Source: an uncultured Lachnospiraceae bacterium
Lineage (GTDB): Bacteria; Bacillota; Clostridia; Lachnospirales; Lachnospiraceae
Direction: 5' to 3'
Assembly: GCA_902766845.1 (NCBI GenBank)
Contig: CACXFD010000105.1
Coordinates: forward strand, 1 to 17,803
DNA length: 17,803 bases
Part shown: one piece after another, positions 6,701 to 14,546 of the stretch
How the letters are laid out: every line of letters begins with the position of its first letter
Numbering within the stretch: position 1 is the stretch's first letter
Program-made: the position numbers and the translations under genes
Notes under the pieces: generated by a model
Told to the model about the DNA's origin: nothing
The model's input: the letters and a program-made list of their open reading frames with translations, nothing else
The model's database searches: none

Positions 6701-9184
6701 TCAGGTCGGAAAGATGCGAATCGCCAAGGACAGCACGTTTTTTGCGCTGCGCTGCAGCTCCGCGCGGGTGATTCCGTCCGGTTCCCCGATCGTCCTGCGC
6801 AGGCTTTTGTCGGCTTTGTACGCGCGCGCCGTATGGCCCATATCGCCGGGCATCAGCACGTCGACCTGGGCGCGCACGCGGTAGGCGTTGTCCGCAAGGC
6901 GCGGGAATTCCGGGCTCCGGGACCGGCGCATCCACCAGTCGGTGATCACGCAGCCGTCAAAGCCCCACTCCCCGCGCAGGACCGTGGTCACGAGATCGTA
7001 GTTATAATGGCTCCAGACGCCGTTGACCTTGTTATATGAGGTCATCAGGACTAGCGGCCGGCCCTCCTTCACCGCGATCTCAAAGCCGCGCAGATAGATC
7101 TCCCGCAGCGCGCGCTCCGATACCCGCGAATCGTTGACGCTGCGCTTCGTTTCCTGATTGTTGCAGGCAAAGTGCTTCGGACAGGCCGCCCGGCCCGTCC
7201 CCTGCACGCCGCGCACCGCGGCCGCGGCCATCTTGCCGGACAGCAGCGGATCTTCGGAGTAGTATTCGAAATTGCGGCCGCACAGCGGGTCCCGGTGCAG
7301 ATTCATGCCCGGCGCCAGCAGCACGTCCACGCCGTAACGGATCATCTCCTCGCCGACCTTGCGGTACAGCTGTTCGACGAGGCCGGTGTTCCAGGTACAG
7401 GCCAGCGCCGTGCCGCAGGGGAGCAGGGCGCAGTACCGCCGCAGCCGCAGGCCGGCCGGTCCGTCCGCCGCGGTGATCACAGGGACGCCCTTTTCCCGCA
7501 GGCTCTCCGTCACCCCGCCGAAGACGCCCGCGTTCCCGGGCACGCCCAGCGGGCTCCCCATCATGCCATGGCCGCGGGTCAGCGCCTCCAGATCGTCGTC
7601 TGAAAGGCCGGCGATGAAGTCCTCCAGCGAGGCGCGCCCCGCGCACACATCTTCAAACCGGATCTCCGGGCCGGCTGCTTGCCGGCCGCCCGGCACTGTT
7701 ACGCCCGGATCCTTTTCGGATACCGCTCCGGCCGTTTGTCCGGCCCCCTCCGGACCGATCTCCCGCGGCAGCCGTTCCAGGATGCGGGTACGCAGCGCCC
7801 GGCTGGACCGGCAGAGCGGCTCGCAGACCTCCACGACGGTCTCTTCCCCGACCGTAAGGCTCCCGATCTCGGTATCGTCCGCCAAAAGCCGGTATGTCCC
7901 GCGTTCGAGCACGAAGCCGTGCTCCGCCTCGTCGAACGAGGCCATGCAGGTATCGTCCCAGGCCAGTTCGATCCGCTCGCTCTCTCCGGGCTGCAGCTCC
8001 CGCGTCTTTCCGAAGGCTGCGAGCACGCGGACCGGCTTTCCGATCCGTCCTTCGGGCGGCCGGCACCAGAGCGGGACCGCCAGCTTGCCGGCGGCCGCGC
8101 CGGTGTTCGTGACCGTAAACGACGCCGTATTCCGCTTTTCCGGCTTCCGGGCCGCATCTCCTGCGTTCCCTGCGGTATCTCCGCCGTCCCCTTCCGCATC
8201 CCCGGGCATCCCGGCGCGGCGCACGGATCCGTCCCGGATCGCGAACGACGTATAACTGAGCCCGAAGCCGAACGGATACAGGACCTTGTCGGGATGCCGG
8301 TCAAAATACCGGTATCCGACGTAGATTCCTTCGGCGTAATCGTTGAACGCTTTTCCGCCGAAGTGGCGGGCGGTCGGATGATCCTCGTACCGGCGCGCGA
8401 TCGTATCCGCGAGGCGTCCGCAGGGACTGACCGCTCCGGTCAGCACATCCGCGGCGGCGTTCCCGCTCTCCATGCCGCCCAGCCAGACGATCAGCAGGGC
8501 GGACAGCCGGTCCCCGTACGCGCGGGTCCAGGCCATATCCATCACGCTTCCGATGTTCATCACGACCACGACCCGCTCAAAGGCAGCCGTGACCGCGTCC
8601 AGCATCGCGCGTTCCCCGTCCGTCAGGTAATAGCTGCCCTGCGTCAGCGTATTCTCACGGTCTTCCCCGGCCGCGCGGCCGATCACGACAAGGGCGGCCG
8701 GAGCCGCCTGCGCGGCCCGCCGCACGAGGTCCGGATCCAGCGGCATCTCGGGATGGTGCGTGGGCCAGTGGCCCCACCAGCCATGATCCGCCGCGTGTTC
8801 CTTCTCCCTCGTCCAGGCCATGTACGCGTCCAGCAGCTCCGGCACCGGCTCCGCGCCCGCGGCGCGAAGGCCTTCGATCAGGCCCGCGTAATACGGTGCA
8901 TGGACGTCGCCGCCGCTCCCGTATCCGACATAGAACCAGTCCAGCTGGCAGCGTCCGAACACCGCCACCGGCCGGCCTTTTTCAAGCGGCAGCGCACCGT
9001 CGTTTTTGAGCAGCACGCAGCTCTCCGCGCCGGCCTGACGGATCAGCGGGCCGATGCCCGGGGTCACGTACCGCTCTCCTTGGGCGGCCGTCTCTTCCTG
9101 CATCAGGCCGCTCCCCATGAACGAGTCGATCACGCTGCGCATCGCCTTTCCGGCGAGGCGCGAGGCCTTTTTCTTCAGCTTCAT
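6701..9184 (-). CDS. Glycoside hydrolase family 3 (beta-glucosidase type), inverted domain order
   Basis: This 827-residue GH3 enzyme probably removes terminal beta-linked sugars from oligosaccharides. The domains run opposite to the usual order. The GH3 C-terminal alpha/beta domain comes first (about 45-290; ESCVLLKNDGALPLEKG, then LGGMESGNAAADVL and YPFGFGLSY near 300). A fibronectin III-like segment follows (about 310-430), and the TIM barrel lies at the end (about 500-827; GMNLHRDPLCGRNFEYYSED, KHFACNNQE, and the nucleophile Asp749 in VITDWW). The inverted order is known in some rumen and gut Firmicutes enzymes. No signal peptide is visible, so it is probably cytoplasmic. The ATG at 9184 has GGGAGGAAA upstream. 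It diverges from the aldolase gene. Substrate cannot be read from the sequence. Confidence 0.93.
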   Translation of the reverse strand: MKLKKKASRLAGKAMRSVIDSFMGSGLMQEETAAQGERYVTPGIGPLIRQAGAESCVLLKNDGALPLEKGRPVAVFGRCQLDWFYVGYGSGGDVHAPYYAGLIEGLRAAGAEPVPELLDAYMAWTREKEHAADHGWWGHWPTHHPEMPLDPDLVRRAAQAAPAALVVIGRAAGEDRENTLTQGSYYLTDGERAMLDAVTAAFERVVVVMNIGSVMDMAWTRAYGDRLSALLIVWLGGMESGNAAADVLTGAVSPCGRLADTIARRYEDHPTARHFGGKAFNDYAEGIYVGYRYFDRHPDKVLYPFGFGLSYTSFAIRDGSVRRAGMPGDAEGDGGDTAGNAGDAARKPEKRNTASFTVTNTGAAAGKLAVPLWCRPPEGRIGKPVRVLAAFGKTRELQPGESERIELAWDDTCMASFDEAEHGFVLERGTYRLLADDTEIGSLTVGEETVVEVCEPLCRSSRALRTRILERLPREIGPEGAGQTAGAVSEKDPGVTVPGGRQAAGPEIRFEDVCAGRASLEDFIAGLSDDDLEALTRGHGMMGSPLGVPGNAGVFGGVTESLREKGVPVITAADGPAGLRLRRYCALLPCGTALACTWNTGLVEQLYRKVGEEMIRYGVDVLLAPGMNLHRDPLCGRNFEYYSEDPLLSGKMAAAAVRGVQGTGRAACPKHFACNNQETKRSVNDSRVSERALREIYLRGFEIAVKEGRPLVLMTSYNKVNGVWSHYNYDLVTTVLRGEWGFDGCVITDWWMRRSRSPEFPRLADNAYRVRAQVDVLMPGDMGHTARAYKADKSLRRTIGEPDGITRAELQRSAKNVLSLAIRIFPT

Positions 9185-9210
9185 GACGTTTCCTCCCGTC
9201 TTTCGCTTCC

Positions 9211-9239
9211 AGTATACCAGACCCGTCCGGTTTTGTCCT
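9211..9239 (-). promoter_or_regulatory. Promoter of the GH3 gene
   Basis: On minus, TATACT (9216-9211) carries an upstream TGG (extended -10), and AGGACA (9239-9234) sits 17 bases before it. The start would be near 9204, giving a short leader that contains the ribosome site. Confidence 0.6.
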
Positions 9240-9294
9240 CTTCAAGCGCCGGTCTCCCGCGATATTATTTGTCCGCTCCGGGCGCCGAATCGCC

Positions 9295-9322
9295 TTGATT
9301 TTTCCCGTAATGACTGTATAAT
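9295..9322 (+). promoter_or_regulatory. Promoter of the aldolase gene
   Basis: TTGATT (9295-9300) and a consensus TATAAT (9317-9322) are 16 bases apart. Transcription would start near 9329 and leave a GC-rich leader of about 130 bases. The leader contains a 7-bp hairpin (9335-9341 with 9352-9358) and a 5-bp hairpin (9401-9405 with 9411-9415) before AGGAGGAGA and the ATG. Confidence 0.65.
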
Positions 9323-9458
9323 GAGAAAGGATTGCGCGGACCCTGTTCGGCGTCCGCGTCCGGACCGTCCCCGCTCCCGCACGGCCCCGCGCCGTTTCAG
9401 AGGACTGACGGTCCTGTGATGTTTTACCGCATCGTTAATACATATCAGGAGGAGATCC

Positions 9459-10415
9459 ATGAACGCAGTTTTAGAACAGTTTGAAAAGATCGGCATCATT
9501 CCCGTCATCGCGATCCCGGACGCCAAGGACGCTGTCCCGCTGGCCAAGGCCCTGATCCGCGGCGGTCTGCCCTGCGCGGAAGTCACCTTCCGTACCGCGG
9601 CCGGCCGTGACGCCATCAAGGCCATGGCGCAGGAGTGCCCGGAGATGCTCGTCGGCGCCGGCACCGTCCTGTCCGTGGAACAGGTCGACCAGGCCATCGA
9701 AGCCGGCGCGAAATTCATCGTGAGCCCCGGTTTCAACCGCAAGGTCGTGGAGCACTGCCTCGAGCGCGGCATCCCGGTCACGCCCGGCACGTCCTGCCCG
9801 TCGGATATGGAAGCGGCCATGGAACTGGGCCTGGACGTGGTCAAGTTCTTCCCGGCGTCCCAGCTGGGCGGCGTGCCCATGCTCAAAGCCGTCTCCGGCC
9901 CGTACCCGAACCTGCGCTTCATGCCCACCGGCGGCGTGAACGCCGGCAACATCACCGAGTTCCTGGACTTCAAGAAGATCCTGGCCTGCGGCGGCACCTG
10001 GATGGTGAAGCCGGACATGATCAGCGCCGGCGAATTCGACAAGATCGAACAGCTGACCCGCGAAGCGGTCCGCACGATGCTGGGCCTGAAGCTGACCCGT
10101 GTCACGGTCCGCACCGAGGACGCGGCCGAGGAAGCCGCCAAGCTCTGCAAGCTGCTCGGCATCCCCTGCGAAGAGACCGCCTGCGGCGCGGCCAAGGCCG
10201 GCGAATGCCTTGCGCTGCGCGGCCAGACCCGCGGTGAGAAGGGCGATCTGGTGATCCAGACCAACTACATGAAGCGCGCCCTGTACCATCTGGAACTGGA
10301 AGGCTACGAGTTCGACTACGGCTCCGCCAAGGTCTGCGAGAAGTGCGGCGATATCACCGAGATCTATCTGAAGGATACGGTCGCCGGCTTCGCGGTCTGC
10401 CTGGTCCAGAAATAA
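9459..10415 (+). CDS. eda: KDPG / 4-hydroxy-2-oxoglutarate aldolase with C-terminal VOC-like domain
   Basis: This 318-residue class I aldolase cleaves 2-keto-3-deoxy-6-phosphogluconate (or 4-hydroxy-2-oxoglutarate) to pyruvate plus an aldehyde. In residues 1-205 the barrel shows EVTFRT (Glu41 base, Arg45), LVGAGTVLSVEQ, FIVSPGFN, VTPGTSCPSD and VVKFFPA with Schiff-base Lys129, then MPTGGVNAGN. Residues 206-318 are an extra domain resembling the VOC (glyoxalase-like) fold, with a CEKCG near the end; family members in Clostridia often have this length. The gene is strongly GC-biased at third positions (many GGC, CTG, AAG), suggesting high expression. AGGAGGAGA precedes the ATG. The divergent GH3 gene and this aldolase hint at shared sugar or sugar-acid use, which is inference. 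Confidence 0.93.
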   Translation: MNAVLEQFEKIGIIPVIAIPDAKDAVPLAKALIRGGLPCAEVTFRTAAGRDAIKAMAQECPEMLVGAGTVLSVEQVDQAIEAGAKFIVSPGFNRKVVEHCLERGIPVTPGTSCPSDMEAAMELGLDVVKFFPASQLGGVPMLKAVSGPYPNLRFMPTGGVNAGNITEFLDFKKILACGGTWMVKPDMISAGEFDKIEQLTREAVRTMLGLKLTRVTVRTEDAAEEAAKLCKLLGIPCEETACGAAKAGECLALRGQTRGEKGDLVIQTNYMKRALYHLELEGYEFDYGSAKVCEKCGDITEIYLKDTVAGFAVCLVQK

Positions 10416-10452
10416 GAAAAACGTCTGCCGCGCCTTTTCCGCGCGGCTCCCT

Positions 10453-10486
10453 GCCCCTGCGGCCCGCGGCCGCGGGGGCTGTTTTG
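10453..10486 (+). terminator. Intrinsic terminator of the aldolase gene
   Basis: The 11-bp GC stem GCCCCTGCGGC / GCCGCGGGGGC (10453-10463 with 10469-10479, one G-T pair, loop CCGCG) is followed by TGTTTTG. It lies 38 bases after the stop. Confidence 0.75.
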
Positions 10487-10571
10487 TCTGAGGCGGCACG
10501 GTCCGTCCGACCTGCCTATTGTCCGGTCCGCTTTTCCAGCCGGTCTCCTGCGGATGACACGAGGTACTGTC

Positions 10572-11600
10572 ATGAGTTTTGATTTCAGGCGAAAGCTGCC
10601 CGTTCCCAAAGAGGTCAAGGAGGAGTTCCCGGTCTCGCCGGAGCTCGCGGCGCAGAAAGCGGCCGTCGACGCGCTCGTACGGCGGGTCTTCACCGGAGAT
10701 TCCGACAAGTTCGTGCTCGTCATCGGTCCGTGCTCGGCAGATCACGAAGCCCCGGTCCTCGACTACTGCACGCGCCTTTCGCGCGTCCAGCTGAAGGTCT
10801 CCGACCGGCTGATCCTGATCCCGCGCGTCTACACGAACAAGCCCCGCTCCACCGGAGCGGGGTACAAGGGCATGCTGCACCAGCCCGATCCCGAAAAGGG
10901 GCCGGACGTCTTCGAAGGCGTGCTGGCCATGCGCCGTCTCCACATGCGCGTCATGGAGGAATGCGGACTGCCGACCGCGGATGAGATGCTCTATCCGGAG
11001 AATTACTGGTACGTCGCGGACCTGCTCTCCTACGTGGCCGTCGGCGCGCGCTCCGCGGAGGACCAGCAGCACCGGCTCACGGCCAGCGGCATCGAGGTCC
11101 CGGCCGGCATGAAGAACCCGACCGGCGGCGATCTGCAGGGCCTGCTCCACTCGGTCAGCGCGGCCCAGCACGGCCATACCTTCATCTTCCGCGGCTGGGA
11201 GGTCCGGACGGACGGGAACCCGCTGGCCCACGCGGTCCTGCGCGGCTATACGGACTGCAGCGGCGCCATGCATCCGAACTACAGCTATGACGAACTGGCC
11301 CGGCTGGCTGACCTCTATCAGCAGGAGGGCCTGAAGAATCCAGCCTGCGTGGTGGACTGCAACCACGCCAATTCCGGCAAGCGGTTCAAGGAGCAGATCC
11401 GCATCGCCCGCGACGTGCTCGGGAGCCGCCGCCGCGATCCGGCCGTCCGCTCCCTGGTCAAGGGCCTGATGATCGAGAGCTACCTCGAGGAGGGCTGCCA
11501 GGGCATCCACGACCACGTCTACGGCCGGTCGATCACCGACCCGTGCCTGGGCTGGGAGGATACCGAGCGGCTGATCTATGAGATCGCGGAGTTGGTGTGA
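10572..11600 (+). CDS. aroF: 3-deoxy-7-phosphoheptulonate synthase (DAHP synthase, AroFGH type)
   Basis: The enzyme joins phosphoenolpyruvate and erythrose 4-phosphate, the entry step of the shikimate pathway. The 342-residue product has the class I alpha pattern: VIGPCSADH (metal-ligand Cys), IPRVYTNKPRSTGAGYKG, PTADEML, VGARSAEDQQHR, PAGMKNPTGG, VVDCNHANSGK and a C-terminal YGRSITDPCLGWEDTERL. The ATG at 10572 was chosen because GAGGT precedes it and the protein then begins MSFDFRRKLP; a Met six codons upstream has no ribosome site. I see no clear promoter in the 86 bases after the aldolase terminator. Bases 11530-11557, coding for the ITDPCLGW stretch, are repeated exactly at the right edge of the window. 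Confidence 0.95.
   Translation: MSFDFRRKLPVPKEVKEEFPVSPELAAQKAAVDALVRRVFTGDSDKFVLVIGPCSADHEAPVLDYCTRLSRVQLKVSDRLILIPRVYTNKPRSTGAGYKGMLHQPDPEKGPDVFEGVLAMRRLHMRVMEECGLPTADEMLYPENYWYVADLLSYVAVGARSAEDQQHRLTASGIEVPAGMKNPTGGDLQGLLHSVSAAQHGHTFIFRGWEVRTDGNPLAHAVLRGYTDCSGAMHPNYSYDELARLADLYQQEGLKNPACVVDCNHANSGKRFKEQIRIARDVLGSRRRDPAVRSLVKGLMIESYLEEGCQGIHDHVYGRSITDPCLGWEDTERLIYEIAELV
11530..11557 (+). repeat. Direct repeat, left copy, inside the 3' end of the DAHP synthase gene
   Basis: These 28 bases, starting CGATCACCGACCCG, are identical to 17776-17803. The bases to the left differ between the copies, and to the right the comparison is cut by the window edge, so 28 is a minimum length. The match begins 71 bases before the end of the gene. 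The position suits an attachment site for an element inserted at a gene's 3' end. Confidence 0.9.
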
Positions 11601-11640
11601 GCGCCGTGCGTCGCTGTCCAAAAGGAATAACAAGGTAAAC

Positions 11641-11682
11641 GGCAGGGCACGGGGGCTCCCCGTACGACCCTGCCTCTTTTTT
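11641..11682 (+). terminator. Intrinsic terminator of the DAHP synthase gene
   Basis: The outer stem GGCAGGG / CCCTGCC (11641-11647 with 11668-11674) encloses an inner CGGGG / CCCCG stem. TCTTTTTT (11675-11682) follows. It begins 40 bases after the stop. Confidence 0.85.
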
Positions 11683-11751
11683 AGCCCCATCACTGCTTGT
11701 TTTCCTGTCGGTCTCACCAGTGCCCAAAAGCCCTCTGTCTACAGCCCTGTC

Positions 11752-13017
11752 TCACGGTGCTGCGATCTCACGACACTGGGTGATGCTGTCCGCGAGATCG
11801 CTCGGGACCTCGACGAATGCTGTATACGGATAAAGAGCCTCCGCCAGGCCGTCCACCGTGACTCGGGTCTCCAGGGTCAGGCAGCCATCTTCCAGCACAC
11901 AGGAGCACACGCGGAACCGGGTCGGCGTGTTGGCCTTGTGGCCAAAAAGCAGGCACAGCTGCTTCTCTTCAAACGGAAACGCTTCGTATTCTTCCAGAAA
12001 AGCCTTAAGCGTCACCTCGTGATACTCTCCGAATGACGAGTTCGGATCCATTTCGACCGAATCATCCCTGTAGAACGCTGCGCCGCGCGAAGCTTCCTCT
12101 GCCAGCGAGTCTGCCCACAGTTCCTCCAGCTCTTCATACGACCGAATCACCCGGAACCTGATTCCGGGGCGAGCCCTCCACTCTTCATACTCTTTTGCAG
12201 CTTCCTCATTCGACAACTTTGGATGAAGAGTATAAATCCGCAGCGGAAACTTTATCTGAGCGTCCGGATCTGCCGGTTCGCCCTTTTCTGTCTCCTCGCC
12301 ATCTTCGAGAATCCAGTTGACGTCTGTCACCTGCCGCGCCTGATCTGCCGGCAACTCCGCAAGCACCGTGACACCTTCAAATACCGGGCGCAAAGTGCCC
12401 GCCTTTTCCCGATGAAGCCTACAGGTCACTGTCAGTTGTCTTTCTGCGAGGCGCATCTCCGTGATCTCCGGATACATCGGACCGGACGGCAGTTCCAACC
12501 GCAAAAGACACAGCGCCCGCCCGTCAAACGGAAACGCTTTAAACTTCTCCAGCAGTTCTTCCTTCTCCATAGAAAGGCGGCCTTCTCCGTGATCCGGGCT
12601 GACAGTTCCCTTCCAGGAACAGATCTCCAGTTCCTGCTCCAACTCTGCCAGAGAAGCGAGTACCTTCCACCGTACAGGCTCCTGTTCGCTCCATTCATAG
12701 GACGACGAGACCAGTTTCAGCGTATTATCCGGTCCCTTCAGCGGAATATCACTACCGGTCCAGACGACTTTTTCTCCCTGCACAGTACCGCTCTCCTGTG
12801 GCTCCTGTACGCTTTCAGCGGGAAATTCCGCTGCACTCCCGTTCGCCGTTCGCGGAGTCTCTTCCCAAGCCTCTGCTGCCGGTCCGGATATCCCGGTCTC
12901 CCGGGCAGTCTCCATTTCCGCATCATCCGGTGTATACGCCGGCCGACAGGATGTGAGCCCTAGGCAAAGGCACGAAAGGATAAGGATAGCCGAAATGTTT
13001 TTCCCGAACGATTTCAT
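11752..13017 (-). CDS. Lipoprotein with two tandem PrcB-C-like domains
   Basis: The 421-residue product has a lipoprotein signal, MKSFGKNISAILILSCLCLG then LTSC, with Cys24 as lipidation site and an acidic linker to about 95. Two related domains follow, about 113-232 and 286-414. The first has WKVLASLAELEQEL, FKAFPFDGRALCLLRLEL, AERQLTVTCRLH and VLAELPAD; the second has FRVIRSYEELEELW, YEAFPFEEKQLCLLFG, DGCLTLETRVT and AFVEVPSD. The pattern (a strand, EELE, an FPFE-type turn, then two beta strands) resembles PrcB C-terminal domains, named after a dentilisin-complex lipoprotein of Treponema. That match is from memory and not tested. ATG 13017 is chosen because AGGAGGT precedes it; an upstream Met at 13065 would disrupt the signal. 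It is last in the island operon, 50 bases after the AraC gene. Confidence 0.75.
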   Translation of the reverse strand: MKSFGKNISAILILSCLCLGLTSCRPAYTPDDAEMETARETGISGPAAEAWEETPRTANGSAAEFPAESVQEPQESGTVQGEKVVWTGSDIPLKGPDNTLKLVSSSYEWSEQEPVRWKVLASLAELEQELEICSWKGTVSPDHGEGRLSMEKEELLEKFKAFPFDGRALCLLRLELPSGPMYPEITEMRLAERQLTVTCRLHREKAGTLRPVFEGVTVLAELPADQARQVTDVNWILEDGEETEKGEPADPDAQIKFPLRIYTLHPKLSNEEAAKEYEEWRARPGIRFRVIRSYEELEELWADSLAEEASRGAAFYRDDSVEMDPNSSFGEYHEVTLKAFLEEYEAFPFEEKQLCLLFGHKANTPTRFRVCSCVLEDGCLTLETRVTVDGLAEALYPYTAFVEVPSDLADSITQCREIAAP

Positions 13018-13067
13018 AGCCTTTGACCTCCTGACTGTCGGTCTGAAAAAGCGAACAATTCCCAATT

Positions 13068-14342
13068 CTATGTGGAACCCCCACGGCGGATGTAATTCCG
13101 ATATTCCATCGGCGTCATGTGAGCATACTTTCTGAATACACGGCCAAAATACGACGAGGAACTAAACTGGAGTCGCTCCGAGATTATATCTATAGACCAA
13201 TCTGTCTTTTTCAGATACTCTTTTGCCCGCTCCATGCGGAGTTCCTGAAGCACTTCCATAGCTCCACGGCCAAACTCTTCCCGAAACCGCTTTCTCGTGC
13301 GAGAATCGCTATAGCCAACGGCCGCGGCCAGCGAGGATATAGAACAAGGCTTCTCGACACAGGCTACCAAATAGTCCATGCAACTGCGCGCGAATTCGGA
13401 CATAACCATCTCTTCCGGCGAGCTTTCATCTGTGTCACTTTGCCCACTCCGGGGCGGATCTTTTTTGACCCGTACAAACAGGACCGCGGCCGTTAGGGCC
13501 ACCCCTATAAGGAAGTATCTTTCATACAGACGGAACGCCGATGTACTTGACCTGCCGCCCTGAAAAAGGCTGAATTCCCGGGCCGCAGGAAGCATCAGAC
13601 TTCTTCTGCTGTAAACGGCCCGAAGCGAAACATCTTTCTGTCCTGTTATTTCATTCGAGGTTCGACGAAGAGGCACAAGGAACAGACAGGCGTATCCGTT
13701 CAGTTTAGTTCGCATGAGGCCGCAGCCTTTTAAAACGACCGGGAAAGATACCGCCCCCCGATCGACCTCTGCAATCTCTTCCCCACATTCGAATACGGGA
13801 ACCGCATCAGAAGCCACAGCGCCAAAAGATCTGGACTGCAGCCAATTATTCTTCGACGTCATAGGCGCCAGTTCCTGCGGATCCCAACATACCGTGATCG
13901 AATCCTGACCCCATAAGAGCGGCGGCTGTTCCCACTGATAGTTCACATATAATTCAATGTGTGGAACCGCGCTCTCGCCCGGATCCGTACACCACACACA
14001 GGTGACAAAGACTTCTGGATCCGGCTCTGATCTCTGTTGTATCGTCCTTCGCACGTAGGAATCAGCCTGCCGGGAGAAGAGGACTGTGCAGTCTGCCTGC
14101 CGATACTTTTCATAGCACTCATCGATCATCTGGGGAGCACATCTGTCCAAAACCTCTTCCGAAAAACCTAGTTCCTCCAAAAAGGCCTCTTTCTCTTTCT
14201 TCTCTTCACCGACTGTTTCCAAAGGAAGACCCACGGACAGGGTGCTTTGCATATTCAGCTGCACGAAAACAGCCCGCAGGAATACAGCCATGACCGTCAC
14301 AAGCATCCAACGTGACACGCTACTGGTTACTGCCGTCTTCAT
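13068..14342 (-). CDS. Membrane-anchored AraC-family transcriptional regulator with extracytoplasmic sensor domain
   Basis: The 424-residue protein has a transmembrane helix at about 12-29 (WMLVTVMAVFLRAVFVQL), an outside domain (about 30-272), a second helix at about 276-291 and a cytoplasmic AraC DNA-binding domain (about 315-420). The two helix-turn-helix units are SISSLAAAVGYSDSRTRKRF and IISERLQFSSSSYFGRVFRK, then TPMEYRNY. It is a one-component transmembrane regulator: an outside signal would alter DNA binding inside. The outside domain contains HIELYVNYQWE (128-138) and GQDSITVCWD (145-154), closely matched in the neighbouring broken lipoprotein. The ATG at 14342 lacks a good ribosome site; the gene overlaps the small membrane gene by 23 bases, so coupling is likely. 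Probable targets are the island's own genes (inference). Confidence 0.88.
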   Translation of the reverse strand: MKTAVTSSVSRWMLVTVMAVFLRAVFVQLNMQSTLSVGLPLETVGEEKKEKEAFLEELGFSEEVLDRCAPQMIDECYEKYRQADCTVLFSRQADSYVRRTIQQRSEPDPEVFVTCVWCTDPGESAVPHIELYVNYQWEQPPLLWGQDSITVCWDPQELAPMTSKNNWLQSRSFGAVASDAVPVFECGEEIAEVDRGAVSFPVVLKGCGLMRTKLNGYACLFLVPLRRTSNEITGQKDVSLRAVYSRRSLMLPAAREFSLFQGGRSSTSAFRLYERYFLIGVALTAAVLFVRVKKDPPRSGQSDTDESSPEEMVMSEFARSCMDYLVACVEKPCSISSLAAAVGYSDSRTRKRFREEFGRGAMEVLQELRMERAKEYLKKTDWSIDIISERLQFSSSSYFGRVFRKYAHMTPMEYRNYIRRGGST

Positions 14343-14505
14343 CGTCTTTTTGTTCGTGCGTATCTGTTACTCCATAAATGATGAGCAGTATTCCCGCACC
14401 GAATAGCAGCCACATCACGATACTGCCGGAATAATATGCGGTCCAGAAGGCATTCATCCCGCTAAAGGCCGCGATCCCCAAAAGAAGCCATTTTATTCTT
14501 CTCAC
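14320..14505 (-). CDS. Small two-helix membrane protein
   Basis: The 61-residue protein starts with GTG, preceded by GGAGG at a suitable distance. It has hydrophobic helices at about 5-22 (KWLLLGIAAFSGMNAFW) and 27-46 (SIVMWLLFGAGILLIIYG) and a charged tail ending HEQKDDEDGSNQ. I do not recognise a family. Its position between the lipoprotein gene and the AraC gene, and its overlap with the latter, suggest a membrane partner of the regulator or the lipoprotein, but nothing in the sequence proves it. Confidence 0.65.
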   Translation of the reverse strand: MRRIKWLLLGIAAFSGMNAFWTAYYSGSIVMWLLFGAGILLIIYGVTDTHEQKDDEDGSNQ

Positions 14506-14546
14506 TCTATGCCTCCGTCCAATATGAATTCAATTTCATCGTCAGG

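Noticed and set aside
7679..9298. 539-codon open frame on plus inside the GH3 gene
   Set aside because: It is a shadow of the GH3 coding strand and resembles no family.
9471..11717. 748-codon open frame on minus across the aldolase and DAHP synthase genes
   Set aside because: It is the antisense shadow of two well-supported plus-strand genes, has no family resemblance, and has terminators running through it.
12223..12963. 246-codon plus-strand frame opposite the PrcB-like lipoprotein
   Set aside because: Its translation is Cys/Arg-rich with no motif, while the minus strand has a lipobox, ribosome site and domain duplication.
13017..13065. Longer start for the PrcB-like lipoprotein (Met at 13065)
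   Set aside because: It would put 16 basic residues before a normal lipoprotein signal, and the AGGAGGT site fits the Met at 13017.
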